A stretch of DNA of 30,000 bases from Stramonita haemastoma (GCA_030674155.1 CM060334.1:37382989-37412988); one strand, 5' to 3'. Positions 9,082 to 20,252 are shown, counted from the stretch's first letter. Translations and numbers: made by a program. The notes: a model not told the origin generated them from the sequence alone.

Positions 9082-9411
9082 ACGTTATGTTTCTATGCAC
9101 CCTACCCCCGCTGGAAATAACTGACCTAGCAATCAGTTCCTTTAGAATGACGGAATACTGCTGTAAGTGGACTCTTTAAAGCTGGGATACAATGCAAGTC
9201 TTGAAGAGTGAGTCAACTGTGTGTTTCCAGAGATATCTGTGCTTTGATATAGAGAGGAGGAGGGCTCTCTGCTTTTGCTTTGTATTGTCTCTGAGGTTGG
9301 GGGTTCTAACAACAGGAGCGGGTTTCGTTGCAAGTCTTGCTGTGATACAGTATGTGTTTTGTCTGTGTGTTTGTCTGAGTGTCTATGTGTCTGTGCGTTT
9401 ATGTTTCTATT

Positions 9412-9423
9412 TCTCTGTGTGTG

Positions 9424-9487
<64 letters not shown>

Positions 9488-9532
9488 TGTGTGTGTGTTC
9501 TGTCTGTCTGTCTGTCTGTCTCATCTCATATA

Positions 9533-9621
<89 letters not shown>
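9412..9621. repeat. (GT)n-(TCTG)n-(CT)n microsatellite
   Basis: GT repeat to about 9497, a short TCTG stretch, then CT repeat from 9534 to 9621. The long Val/Cys/Ser/Leu frames here are repeat translations. Confidence 0.96.
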
Positions 9622-9625
<4 letters not shown>

Positions 9626-9998
9626 TTTTTGCTCGCATCTCTCTCATTTCACTTTCCCAGTGCTCTTTCGTTGTCTCAGGAGTTTTGTTCCGCTTGCCTT
9701 TGCTCTGTTACAGCCCTCCCTTTACTTCTGTGTCATGGAAAATAAATCACAGTGCATCATACTACTTTGAAGTTTTTCCTTGTGTTGTCACTAAATGGGC
9801 ATGAAAGAAGAACAAAACCTAGGTGTTGCCCTTGAACACAAGAAGGTCAGAAACACGATCATGCGGTCCTATTGATTCACGTGTAGTAACAAACAAAAAG
9901 AGAAAAAATTCCAAGACAAGTCAACCAGGAGGTAAAAGATATGTTTGTATCAAAAGATTTTCAGCTGATTTGCTACAGTCAATAAATAAATAAATACG

Positions 9999-10470
9999 AT
10001 GTCACAATGTTGTTGTTCATTCATGCGAAGTGATCTAGTATCTCTTGCGCCACATTAGCCTCTGTTTCGCCTGTTAAGGATAACAACTCCTAAGAGGCAG
10101 TGAAAAGTCATCTCCCTTTAAAGGGAACGCATTGCCTGAGAAGATCTCGCCAGTAGCTTATCGGAATGGCGATTTCTGGGCGGACATTGTTGACTCTCAC
10201 ATCCAGTTGTTTTGTTCGTCGACGAACCGACTGCGAAAAAAACATCTCTCGGATTCCTGAAAGAGTTTCAGACGATGAAAACAACTCCCTACATTCGTCT
10301 ACTCTTGTGTTGTCTTCCGTTTGTTAGTACAGCGTCTGGGAATGGAGGAATGTGATGGTATGCCAAAGGGCATTTCTGGATAGAGTTATGAAGATAGCAT
10401 GGACACTGTGGGTGGCTCGTTTTATTTGTCTTATTCCTGCTTTTGTTTCTTCCCACATGCCTGAAAGCAT
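9999..10470 (+). repeat. Core block of array unit, copy 3
   Basis: Third copy of the block described at 1745-2217. It keeps the same landmark order, ending in TTTCTTCCCACATGCCTGAAAGC. It is more diverged than copies 1 and 2 are from each other in the last 100 bp. No conserved ORF. Confidence 0.85.
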
Positions 10471-10668
10471 GTGTTGCAAAAAAAACAACAACAACAAAAG
10501 TTAACGATAAAAACAATCTTTGTCTCTATATAAAAAGGCAGAGAACTGGACGTTAGGGATATATTTTTTTTTCTTTAGCGTACATATAAAACGTACAAGG
10601 AAACAAAATATAAAAAGCTTCATCTTCAAATAGAGAATAATTTGCTATATAATATTATCTTCCATGTA

Positions 10669-10859
10669 GTAGGCATCTGCTAGTCTCGGAAGACTATGGA
10701 ATTGCGCTCTAGGCTCTAGAGCGCAAAGCCTGGGTAAGTAAGTACCGAGGGCAAGCTGTTACTCATGCAGCAGACACCCCCCCCCACTCTCCACGTCGCT
10801 GGAATAGTCCATTGGAAAGGCAATCACCGATACGAATGGTTCTAGTGCCGTACATTTTA
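10669..10859. mobile_element. 191-bp dispersed-element candidate with possible target duplication
   Basis: Unit 2 reads through TTCCATCTAACATGTACACA at about 6248-6267. Unit 3 is split at this site by 191 bp, with CATGTA on both sides (10663-10668 and 10860-10865). The insert contains a perfect 11-bp inverted repeat, TTGCGCTCTAG and CTAGAGCGCAA (10702-10712 and 10716-10726), separated by three bases. It has no ORF and no obvious tRNA promoter. The sequence seems familiar as a dispersed invertebrate repeat, but I cannot name it. Confidence 0.6.
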
Positions 10860-11025
10860 CATGTACACATAATAACCTGCAAAAACACAAAATGTGGACG
10901 CACAAAGTAAGCATTGTTCGAGATTTTCAATCTCAAAGCCCTTTATATCTTGTCACTGCTTTACATAATAAATACACAATAGGAAAAGAAGAACGTAACA
11001 ATGATTCAGATGTGATTCAGAATCC

Positions 11026-11498
11026 ATCCTGAGGGGCATGCTCCATCGACCCCCCCCCCCTGTCATTCCCCCCACTCCTCCCTCCCCTTCCCCCTCCCTC
11101 CCATATCCCCCTCCCTCTCCTCCTCCCCCACTTTCTTTTTACTACTCTCCCTAACCCCCTCTCTCTCCTATTCCCCCTTCCCCCTCCCACCCACCCCCTA
11201 CCCTTAATAAAGAAAAAGCACAAACGTGGTAAGAAAGACGATAATCTCCCCCAAACCTCAGAAGCTTATATTAGAAGTTAGGGGTAATCCCCAGAGATCT
11301 GAAATTCCTAACTCACAGCTTAAGTTGTTGCCTTTTTTGACGTATTATTAAACTAGCATTTTCAAATTTTAAAGGTGTCTTTTTCTGTACAGTTCGATAA
11401 ACGAAAAGGGAGGGTGAGGGTGGGTAGGGGGGATAGGAGTGATATTTCTCTCTGTTTCTCTCTGCCTTCATCCTTTTATGGGTGTGTCCCGGCTTCTG
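11026..11498. other. Non-coding, with C-rich polypyrimidine tract 11045-11205
   Basis: About 160 bp of nearly pure C/T sequence with long C runs is followed by A/T-rich unique sequence. No gene, splice-flanked exon or mobile-element end is recognisable. The arginine/glycine-rich minus-strand frame is an artefact of the C-rich tract. Confidence 0.8.
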
Positions 11499-11728
<230 letters not shown>

Positions 11729-11762
11729 GTATGTAGGGGTAGGGATGGGTTTCTTAGCTTTA

Positions 11763-11863
11763 TTCCCTGATCAGGGCAAGGGCCGGATGAAAAAAAGTAT
11801 GTATTGCTTACTCTGTAACCCTTGAAAAATAAAGATCATTCATTCATTCATTCATTCATTCAT
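11763..11863 (+). mobile_element. LINE-type 3' end with (CATT)n tail, copy 1
   Basis: It contains the palindrome CCCTGATCAGGG (11765-11776), GGGCCGGATGAAAAAAAGTA, AATAAA (11828-11833) and about seven CATT repeats (11837-11863). It closely matches 16784-16925. A 3' hairpin, a polyadenylation-like signal and a short tandem tail are typical of non-LTR retrotransposon ends. No coding part remains, so it is severely 5'-truncated or a SINE-like derivative. Confidence 0.75.
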
Positions 11864-11867
11864 CTCC

Positions 11868-11928
<61 letters not shown>

Positions 11929-11960
11929 CTCTCCCCTCTCTCTCTCCTCTCTCTCTCTCT
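11864..11960. repeat. (CT)n microsatellite
   Basis: CT repeat with a few CC interruptions, directly following the CATT tail. Confidence 0.95.
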
Positions 11961-13380
11961 GTGAAAGAGAAGAAGGGAGGAATTATCGTCACCATGCATC
12001 AAGCAAAGGTCAGTGACACCACGACCCAAGACTGTGCCCTCTGGCATTTGACCCGCGCTGTTCTCAAAGCATGCCTTTTGGTAGGTCCTTTATGCACATA
12101 GCCTGTCCAACCAGTGCTCAGCAAGGCCAAGGGAACGAGATCTGTCGAAAGTTTTCTGCGTGACATTTGCTACTTTCCGAAATTTCTAGTCAAGTAGAAC
12201 ACACATGCAGTCTTCAATGCACTTTAGTTCTGTGATCTTTTTTGTAGTTTGTTTGCTTTTTTGGGGGCATCGCTACAAACTCAGCTACAAGCCTTTTTAT
12301 TATTTATTTGTAGCCAACTTGAAGCACTGTGAGGGATACCGATAAGAGATACTTTATCTGAGACATCTGAAGAAGATTTGTTGGGTTTTTTTTGTGTGCC
12401 TCATTATATTTTCTGATTGAAGTTGTCAGAATACACTTCATTATGGGTTAGTTGCAGGGTGAAAATAGTGACAACAGTTTTAGCAAGAGACTGAAGTTTC
12501 ATTCAAGAATACTAAGTAAAGAGCCACCTGACTCTGCCAGTTTAAAACATCACACAAGAGATGTCATAAATAATCTTATTTTCTGTGGTATTCTCAGGCT
12601 TTGCTGAGTATTGCGAATCAGAAACAAAATTAATGAACAACGCGATGCTACTTTCGATCTAGCACAAAAACAAGTGTGGCAGAAACCTTGGAGCACTGTC
12701 TTCAAAATTTCACAATGGGGTGGTGGTGTGGGGGGGGGGGGACCCCTTCCCTTTCGACCAAGTTTTAAAAGGTTTTCCAAAGCTGTGTGAGATGCAAGTG
12801 CGCTAGCTACTAATAACTTGCACCTAGGATGATTAAGACTAACACCCTTGGTTTTAAAAGGAATAAATGTGAAGAAAAATACTCATGATTATAATCAAGA
12901 AATTCTTATTTTCTTCTTTGTCGAGCGCTCATACAGCAACTATTTTGTCTGTGATATGAGCGAAAATGCGTCACAACCTGACAAGTCAGGCTTAGCGTCT
13001 GCGTGCGTGCGTGCGTGCTGTGTGTGCATGTACATCGAATTGTTGAACTTAATGTTTGATTCTGTGTTTTATAGCCGATGCACGCTTGATTGTTTTTACA
13101 AGATATCACTAACAAATTCCTGTATATATCATATAGCCTCCGACTCGTCAGAAGATTATATTTAAGTCTTTCTGGACTCCCCCCCCCCAGGAGAATGGAC
13201 CAAGAAGGCAGAAAATAGAAAGGAGGAGGTAACAGGTAAGAAAAAAGAGCGAGGCAGAAACAGAGTAACAAAAAAAGAGGAAATTTCTAGCGCAGAATTT
13301 CCACACAATGTGGGGATAGATGCTATTTATACTGACAGGCATCCATACAAGGAAAACATTAAAAAAAAAATCAAACTACA
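11961..13380. other. Unique non-coding sequence
   Basis: A/T-rich unique DNA with no ORF of protein-like quality and no recognised repeat. It has a 13-base G-run near 12729-12741 and an 8-base C-run near 13181. Short frames at 12848-13165 and 12906-13271 read as random sequence. Confidence 0.7.
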
Positions 13381-13382
13381 AG

Positions 13383-13490
13383 AAGAGAGTGGTCTAAAAG
13401 TTGTACAAAGTCCTTCGTTTGTAATACAAACACAAAAAAGAGAGTGGTCTAAAAGTTGTAAACTAAGTCCTTCGTTTCTGTTTAGTTTCA
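13383..13490 (+). repeat. 55-bp tandem duplication
   Basis: Two copies start at 13383 and 13438, each with AAGAGAGTGGTCTAAAAGTT followed by AGTCCTTCGTTT. They differ by a few bases and a small indel, so the duplication is moderately recent. Confidence 0.88.
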
Positions 13491-13806
13491 AAAAGAGCAC
13501 TTTGACCCGTGATGCCACCAGTAGCGGACTTAAAAGAGTAAGTGTGTGGCGTTTCTGAAATAACAGAACTCTCCTCCCATCTGGCATTTGGCTGCTGGTG
13601 AGATCTGCCTGTCTGTTGCCCAGACCTCTACTCTATTCCCTGCTGATTCTTCCTTGAGTCTGGTTTTTTTTTCTCTCCAGTTTTGTTCTGAACCTACAAC
13701 AAACACGAAAAACGAGCAGCAGCATACATATTTGTCTGTGTTGGTTGCAAAGGTGGGGTACGGTGTGGGTGGGTGGCCCTTGTAAGGTGTGGCTTGAGAA
13801 TGATGG

Positions 13807-13861
13807 TGGGAGGTATTATGTGTGTGGGTGTGAGTGTGTGTGTGTCGTGTGTGTGTGGTGC

Positions 13862-13922
<61 letters not shown>

Positions 13923-14035
13923 GCGCGTGCGTCGCGGCGGCGCGCGTGTGCGGCGGCGTGTGTGGGGTGTGTGTGTGTGGGGTGGTGTGGTGTGTCGTGG
14001 TTTGTGTGTGTGTGTGTGTGTTGTGGGAGGGGTGG
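13807..14035. repeat. (GT)n repeat with CpG-rich insert
   Basis: GT repeat is interrupted at about 13917-13960 by a CpG-dense segment of GCG, CGG and CGC units, then returns to GT and GGTG. The minus-strand His/Thr-rich frame is a repeat artefact. Confidence 0.93.
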
Positions 14036-14221
14036 GGGTGAGGAGGGAGGTGGAAAACAGGGATCCTTAGTTACACAGGAGTTTCCCCGATGAAGCGAGG
14101 GTTTTTTTTGGTGCATATTATCAAAAGTTAATTTAGGATACGACAACAAAGCGAATCTTCTATAAACTATCTACGTGCAGGCAGCGCTGTCTGATTGTCT
14201 GTGTGTTCTGTCGGTGTTAGC

Positions 14222-14319
14222 ATCTGTCTGTCTGTGAGACTTTCTCCCTCCCTCCGGTCCTCTGCCTCTCTCTCTCTCTGTCTCTTCTGTCTCTCTGCTC
14301 TCTCTGCTCTCTGTCTCTG

Positions 14320-14405
<86 letters not shown>

Positions 14406-14455
14406 CTCTCTCCTCTCTCCCGTTCCTCTCCTCTCTTCCCTTCCCTCCTCCAGCA
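14222..14455. repeat. Polypyrimidine (CT)n tract
   Basis: About 230 bp almost entirely of C and T, with TGTC units at the left, a pure CT core around 14330-14400 and mixed CCT at the right. Confidence 0.95.
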
Positions 14456-14599
14456 GAATGTATGTAAACTGATCGCATGTAAAGCTGTGTTTTTCTGGTT
14501 CTGATATTCTATCATATTTTCCCTCTTGTGTTTTCTGGTTTATCGTTCATCCTTATGATCACAGCCTGTGGCCTTGTTGCAGTAAACGTCGCCCTCCCT

Positions 14600-14849
14600 C
14601 CCCCTTCTCTGTTGTCTGTCTGTCTTCGTTCTGTCTCTTGTCTCTGTTTCTCGTCTCTCTCTGTCTGTCTGTCTGTCTGTCTGTCTTCTGTCTTCCTGTC
14701 TGTCGTCTCTGTCTGTTTTCTCTCTCTCTCTCTCTCTCTCTCCCTTCTCTGAAATCCTGATTTGGTTGGCTAGTATGATAATAAACAGGCGTAAGTTTTC
14801 ATTAATTTGGCTGTTTTGTGTGTGCAATGTGTGTGTGTGTGTGTGTGTG

Positions 14850-14891
<42 letters not shown>

Positions 14892-14904
14892 TGGTGTGCG
14901 CGCG
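14600..14904. repeat. (TGTC)n/(CT)n then (GT)n microsatellites
   Basis: A TGTC/CT tract (about 14610-14742) and a GT tract (14829-14904) lie about 85 bp apart. The short intervening unique sequence shows no gene. Confidence 0.92.
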
Positions 14905-15945
14905 ATATAAAGATTGATAAGGAAAATATAAAAAAAGGAAATAAAAAATCGACAAACAGTATAATTACAATGATAATAACAACGAAGATAAATCATAATG
15001 CTCCTCCCTCCCCCCTCCCCTCCCTCCTCCTCCTCTCTCATCTCATCATCAAGTAGAGGCGCAGGAAATACATGTGTAGCAAAATTCTACAAAAATCCTC
15101 TGGATAGGACTAAACCGTGATCAAGTGCATAATAACACTGCGTATCATCTCGCACACACCGTTCACCTTTCGTTCAAGAGTTGGCCTGTGGTACACACGG
15201 ACACAAAGCGTTCTCAGTGTGTCATCTGCACACTTTGACGGTTCAAATGGAGACGATAAGCGCTGGGGCAGCTTAACACCTTGATTCAAAGAAGACAGAT
15301 AACTATATCCTGTCGTACTCAGACACATTTACATGAATGGAAAGACGTTTCTGTTCCCTCAAGGGGGACGGGACACGACCGTTGAACGGAGTGTGTAAGT
15401 GATACGACCAGTTTCTGTGGAAACGGGGGGGGGAACTGTCCATTGAAGCATGTCCCCTCACTGACAACTGATTCAGCCGCGGGTCAAAGAGACTCACTGT
15501 TCAAACGTGGGCATTGTGTTGAGTAGAAGGGGTCAGGGATTTCACAGCAAACTGACAAGATTGTCCAGAGGCAACCGAGCTCAGAGCGTGGATCAAAAGA
15601 TCTTTTGTTTGGGTGGATCAATATTTGATTTCATACAAGCACTGGCTAGCGTCAGTGGTCAGGGGCGTTGAGCGTCACTCTTAAAGTTGTGAAGTGGATG
15701 GAACTCGATTTTGTGGTCTTTGTCTCCCTCCTGATTTAGCTCTTGAATCTCTTTGAACCTGTACTTTCCATTGTGTCTTGCAGCTGTCCTTGAGTCTTTT
15801 CCTTTCTCTGAATGACCTTTTCGATGTCCCCTTGACTCCTTAAGAAGTTGTTGGAGCACTGCACTGTATTTTTCTAATACACAGTGTATGGTGGGTGGGT
15901 TTAACCTCATATAACCCATTCGTCTTCAGGTAACTCTGGAACCAG
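14905..15945. other. Unique non-coding sequence
   Basis: No recognisable gene or repeat. A perfect 14-bp palindrome, CAAAAGATCTTTTG, lies at 15594-15607. An 86-codon minus-strand frame at 15659-15919 is polar and lysine-rich but has no recognisable motif or visible splice context. Confidence 0.6.
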
Positions 15946-16400
15946 TAGTTTCCGTGGAGGGTACGGAGTTAATCATGTGCAAAGAGCCGATGGTTCCACT
16001 TACCCTATATTTCTCATCAGTCCATGTAGTGCCCATATTTTGAAATTCGTACTGCATCATTCATATTGACGCTCCAGTTTCTACTTAGTTCATTCTTCCT
16101 GTAAAGTGTGTAGTTCTTGTTGAGGGTGTATTTTTTTGAACTAATGAAACCTAAGTTTCCATTCAGCGTAAATGCCATTGAGTTTATTGTTGCTTGGAAA
16201 CTTCTAGTTAGTTCCAATTGAGCATCCAGTTTCCACTGAGTCTGCTGCTGTGTGTGTGGTTGACTCTGAGCATGAATTTCTATAGAGTGTGTTTTCCTCA
16301 TTTCATAGTAATATGATCTCTGTTGAGTTGATTGCCCTTTTGAGCCTATGCATTTCTATCGGTAATAGTCACCATAATCCTATAGTTTCCTACTAGTTAA
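15946..16400. repeat. Degenerate short-motif repeat field
   Basis: The motif AGTTTCYAYTNAG recurs about ten times at irregular spacing (for example near 15946, 15992, 16076, 16153, 16209, 16228, 16277 and 16384). The 94-codon minus-strand frame (16017-16301) is made of this motif and reads NGNLG/KNYTL-like units. It looks like an old minisatellite or the decayed body of an unknown repeat. Confidence 0.5.
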
Positions 16401-16425
16401 GGAAATATTTCTATACTTTTCATAA

Positions 16426-16560
16426 GAGTAAGAGTAGGCCATCGTGCGCGGTGGGAACAGATGACTTTCACAAAACTGCATACACACAGAGACTGGATGA
16501 AAAAAAGCACATGAGTATTTATCCCATTATCCTCGATAAAAAGAATTAAAAAAATATATG
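16426..16560 (+). mobile_element. 5'-truncated SINE 3' half, plus strand
   Basis: It starts at AGAGTAGGCCATCGTGCGC and continues through GGGAACAGATGACTTTCAC, GACTGGATG and AAAAAAGCAC to CCATTATCCTCGATAAAAAG and an A-rich tail. It has the same breakpoint region as the 5427-5574 copy, in the opposite orientation. Confidence 0.9.
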
Positions 16561-16629
16561 TATATTATTTTAAATTGTCTTAGCACATTTGTCGCTCTCT
16601 TTGGTGCTTATAGTCACGCGCTCTTTTTG

Positions 16630-16649
16630 TCTGTCTGTCACAGTGTCCT

Positions 16650-16688
<39 letters not shown>

Positions 16689-16693
16689 TTCTC
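16630..16693. repeat. (TGTC)n-(TC)n microsatellite
   Basis: A short TGTC tract followed by CT repeat, upstream of a T-rich stretch and then the second LINE-type 3' end. Confidence 0.9.
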
Positions 16694-16783
16694 GTTGGTT
16701 GTTGTGAGGTTTTAGTGGGGAAGTTTGCTGTTATTTTTGTTTTTTGTTTTGTTTTTGTTTTTTTTGTTTATTATGTTTTGATA

Positions 16784-16925
16784 GTCCCTGATTTGGGCAA
16801 GGGCCGGATGAAAAAAAAGTATGTCAATGCTTATCTTAACCTTTCGAAAAATAAAGATATCATTCATCTTCATCATTCATTCAATTCATTCATTCTTCAT
16901 CTCTCATTCATCTCATTCATCTTTC
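16784..16925 (+). mobile_element. LINE-type 3' end with (CATT)n tail, copy 2
   Basis: It matches 11763-11863: TCCCTGATTTGGGCAAGGGC, CGGATGAAAAAAAAGTATG, AATAAA (16850-16855), then an interrupted CATT tail. The T-rich 16735-16783 segment upstream is not shared with copy 1, so only the last 75 bp or so plus tail are common. Confidence 0.75.
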
Positions 16926-17399
16926 GATCTGATTTGATGTCTGATTGTCTTATTCTTTCTCTCTCTCTCATCTCTCTCTCTCTCTCTCTCCCTATCCCTC
17001 CCGTCTCTTCCCCCTCCACCCTCTCATCTCCCTTTTTCAGCACCTGTCTATCAGCTGGTCTACCGGTTTCTCCAGGACACGTTCTCCCTCCCTATTCATA
17101 CATTTACTGCATTCAGCAGAAAATGGCACAGCAGTGTGACAGGTTATGTATGTACTCGTACGTCCCTGGGGGACGGACTCCTTAGATAGACACGTACTTC
17201 AGAGCCCGAGGAATGGGGCAGTGGCTGTGGCAGACCACTTGTGGGCAGTTGACAGGCCAGCCCAAGAGTCGTGGTCAAACAAGGCAGAGTGGACAGCTGA
17301 CTCCCCCCCCCCCGCTCCCCCCTTATCATACAGCTTAAACGTTTGCATCTGTTATCACACACGGCTGAATATTGTGTTGTGTCTAGTATACATATTCTC
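16926..17399. other. CT repeat then unique sequence
   Basis: A CT-rich stretch to about 17010 is followed by unique, relatively GC-rich sequence with a 10-base C-run near 17307-17316. Frames of 198, 102 and 72 codons overlap here, but none has a recognisable domain, and parts of them are repeat. Confidence 0.65.
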
Positions 17400-17690
17400 G
17401 GGGACGGGACAGCTCAGTGGTCAGAACACTCGCTTTCCCCCCAGCCAAGGTTAAGCAGCATCGAACGTGGTTACCAATTGGATGGGTGACCGTTTGCGCG
17501 CCTTGGCTTCAGTACAGTCCCCCAGTTCACCCAGCTGTAAAAGGTACGTGCCTCTTTAGGGTCATGGAAGGTAAAGCAGCGAGGGAGAGGAGATGGGCGC
17601 CCCCCATTAATATGCTGGCCCCTAGAGAAGCTGAGGTCTCTGACGCCTCGCTCCTCTATAACCACAAAGTTATGGGACATTTACCTTTAA
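17400..17690 (+). mobile_element. 5S rRNA-derived SINE with tRNA-like start
   Basis: GGTTAAGCAGCATCGAACGT, then GGTTACCAATTGGATGGGTG, then ACC (17449-17491) follows the 3' half of eukaryotic 5S rRNA, whose landmarks are AGCTAAGCAG, TGGTTAGTACTTGGATGGGA and GACC. These cover the box A and box C regions of the 5S internal promoter. Before it, GGGACAGCTCAGTGGTCAGA (with a tRNA box A-like CAGCTCAGTGG at 17410-17420) replaces the 5S 5' half. The body includes CACCCAGCTGTAAAA and ends with CCACAAAGTTATGGGACATT then TACCTTTAA, a form I recall for mollusc 5S SINE 3' ends. It is not a functional 5S gene: the 5' half is missing and the region is diverged. Confidence 0.8.
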
Positions 17691-17704
17691 TATATTTCTG
17701 TATG

Positions 17705-17880
17705 CGGTGCGATGGATTAGAGATTAGGCCACTCATTTATGAAGTCAGATGTTTGTGATTGTAATCCTTTCGAAAGCTTTTTTCTTGAATCCTTAGTTTT
17801 ACTTGACCTTGAGGTGTACTAGGTTTTTGGATAAGAAGATACACAGAATCCAGTGCAATATGTCAGCATATGTAACACGC
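17705..17880 (+). mobile_element. Degenerate tRNA-derived SINE, plus strand
   Basis: A weak box A-like TGGATTAGAGATT near 17713 is followed by CTTGACCTTGAGG and a decayed core at 17816-17880 (ACTAGGTTTTTGGATAAGA and onward). This resembles the reverse complement of the core in the 18411-18828 element. It begins 15 bp after the 5S SINE and runs into CA-rich repeat. Confidence 0.55.
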
Positions 17881-18182
17881 CCCCCCCCACCCCACACCCC
17901 TCCACACACACACAAAACACACACTTGCACGTGCACGCGCGTGCAAACACACATACACTCACACAAACACATCCACACAATTTACGCCCCGATCGAAATG
18001 CACTAAATTTGTCATGATACACGTAAAATTCAGTAAAAAATTTCACACTCGCGCTTGCTCACATACACCACAACATCGCACGCACCACACAACGCAACAA
18101 CCACACACGCCGCAACACACCGCAACCACACACACACACCACACACACACACATACACACACACATACACACACACACACAT
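17881..18182. repeat. CA-rich repeat region
   Basis: Interrupted CA repeats (17899-17980 and 18085-18180) with a short unique stretch between. His/Thr-rich frames here are artefacts. Confidence 0.9.
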
Positions 18183-18410
18183 CGTCTGCTATTGACCCAA
18201 GAATGTTATCGTACAGTCCTCGTCAGTATTCAACACCCTCGCTGGGCCTCCCAGTCTATTGACTTGAAGATGTTTGCATAGCTATAAACTATTGCCCTCC
18301 TCAGTGCCCACATGCCGATAGTACCCACTCATTGAAAACTCTCCACATTCGCTTGTTGCTAAGTAAGAAGCTTCTCCTTGACCCATTCGATCTTTCAAAG
18401 TAAATGGACA

Positions 18411-18828
18411 GTTTGTTTATTTTATTTAATTTATTTACTACCACTTTATGTCACAGCAGATTTCTCTGTGTGAAATCGGGCTGCTCTCCCCGGAGAGAGC
18501 GCGTCGCCACAAGTGCAGCGCCAGCCATTATTTTTTTTCTTTTTCCTGTCTGCAACTGTATTTGTTTCCATATCAGAGTGGCTTTTTCTACAGATTTTTC
18601 CAGGGACAACCCTTTGTTGCCGTGGGTTTTTTAACGTGCGTTAAATAATGATATGTAAACACGAACCTCGGTTATCGTCTCATCCGAAAGACTAGTGCCC
18701 AGACCACCACTCATGGTCTAATGGTGGGGGGGGAAAGTTTTGGGCCCAAATGGATTCAAACACCGCACACTCCGACCAGGACTTTTCGCTTTTTAGACAG
18801 CGCGTTACCTCTAGACCACCACCCACCC
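18411..18828 (-). mobile_element. Full-length tRNA-derived SINE, second family, minus strand
   Basis: The head ends at about 18828, with a perfect box A (TGGTCTAGAGG on minus, 18808-18818) and a weaker box B (GGATTCAAACA on plus, 18752-18762). Reading down the plus strand, the body has GATTTCTCTGTGTGAAATCG, CTCCCCGGAGAGAGCGCGTC, a T-rich stretch, GGGACAACCC, TTGCCGTGGGTT and the core with CTCGGTTATCGTCTCATCCG. The 3' side is an A/T-rich tail (18411-18440). The order matches a roughly 420-bp SINE type I recall as common in gastropods. Confidence 0.9.
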
Positions 18829-20250
18829 AAAGAATTTTTTGAATATTTTTATTTATTTATTTATTTATTATTTACTGTACTGTTGTGTTCTGGTGGTTGC
18901 TGCAGTGAAAACAGTTACCCATTCCCTGTCAGGTGGAAAAGACCATGCGCTTTGTTCCGGAGGGTCTGTTTTAAAAGTTACACAAAACGGACAGGAGCGG
19001 AGACAGGTTGACCTTTAAGCTGTCTTCCTCGCGCCTGCTCGTGACAAAAGGTCAGGAAAGGTGAAAGACCGCGTTCTGATAACTACCGTGACTTGGAAAA
19101 CCCCGCTTCCTCATAACTGCTACCACTTCTGCTCTCCTCCCTCTCTCTCTTCCCCCCCCCGCCCCCCACACTTTTGTTGTTGGAATAGTAGCAGCACCAA
19201 TGGCAGTAGCAGCAGTGCTTGGAACTTGATGCGAATTTTTCTTCTAAAAACATTTTTTGGGGGTTAAGGAAATAAAGCAATGTTATACGACTTGTAAGAG
19301 GGGGAAGGGGTAACCATAGTGTGTTGACGGCTTGTGTTGTTTCGTCGGCGACCTTGCTCATGTATTTTGTGGTTCAGACAAAGTTGAGTGCCCTTGCTCA
19401 CGAATCTTGTTGTTATAACGCATACAAATAGCTTAACAAAACTGCGTTAAGTGTGACTTCTGCCTCCTCGTTTCATCGTGCTCCTTTGTCCATTCTTTTT
19501 TCTCTCTAATTAACAAATGAACAAAAACTTGCCAACTTTCTTTCGCCTTTCTTTTAGTCTTCATTCTTTGGACAGACTATCCGCTTCTTAGTCAGTTCAT
19601 TCCTTTTTCCTGGAACACTGAAGCACAGAACATGACAGGGACGAGTCTTGTATCCATCAAAGACGTACAGTATAAACAAGACCATACTCTTCCTCTGCTT
19701 GTAAGGACAGTGGACTTCCAGTGAACATCGTCTCGTCCAGTTTGTTTAACCTTTCAACTTTAGCAAAGCATCCAGGTCAACGAGTCGCGAGACAGGTGAA
19801 GGACGCACCTGCAGGATGTTGGAAAGCCATGATGTAGTTTGGACAAAACCTTCAAAGTGACACTGGGCGTGTTTTATGTCTTTGGCCGTTCGAAGCAAGC
19901 GGTTCGCTTCTCCTTTGGTTTGCCAAGGCCGAGATGAATGTGTCAGTGAGAAGGCTGAACGTGCTGGCTTGGTCTCTGTCTCCGTTTTTATCTCTGCCTC
20001 TCTCTCTCTGTCGGCCAGTGTTTCTGTCTCTCTGCCACCCCGTCTCTCTCTCGCAAATGCGCGCGCACACGACGCCATGGTAAAACCCCATTGCCCAATT
20101 TTGAATGAAATGTTTTCACACATACACTCAGACAGCACAGACAGCACAGACACTCAGACACGGACACACAGATACTCAAACAAACACACATTCGCTCTCT
20201 TGGTATATATCTGTCTTTGATAATTATACGCACTCATAACATAAACGCAT
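18829..20250. other. Unique non-coding sequence
   Basis: Includes a short (ATTT)n stretch at 18845-18875, a C-run near 19154 and a short CT stretch near 20000. A minus-strand frame at 19746-20153 has a C-terminal part that reads somewhat like protein, but its N-terminal part is repeat. No convincing gene. Confidence 0.6.
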
Positions 20251-20252
20251 GC

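Larger units (their letters stand above)
9082..11025 (+). repeat. Tandem array unit 3 (partial)
   Basis: Third copy, beginning with the 9085-9360 block that matches 3905-4260. The 250-690/4433-5105 block is not evident here; the space is taken by GT/CT repeat and unique sequence. Similarity resumes at about 9830 and continues to about 11025 (matching 5280-6475), interrupted by a 191-bp insertion at 10669-10859. Beyond 11025 I could not follow unit homology. Confidence 0.75.

Noticed and set aside
15659..15919. 86-codon minus-strand frame, polar and lysine-rich
   Set aside because: No motif, no homologue I recognise, and the length is not unusual for chance frames in 30 kb.
17449..17491. Functional 5S rRNA gene
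   Set aside because: Only the 3' half is recognisable, diverged, and it is joined to a SINE body.
19746..20153. 135-codon minus-strand frame whose last 70 codons read like protein
   Set aside because: The N-terminal half is repeat-derived, there is no recognisable domain, and one possible splice donor (CAG then GTGCGT on minus) lies inside the frame. Transcript evidence would be needed.
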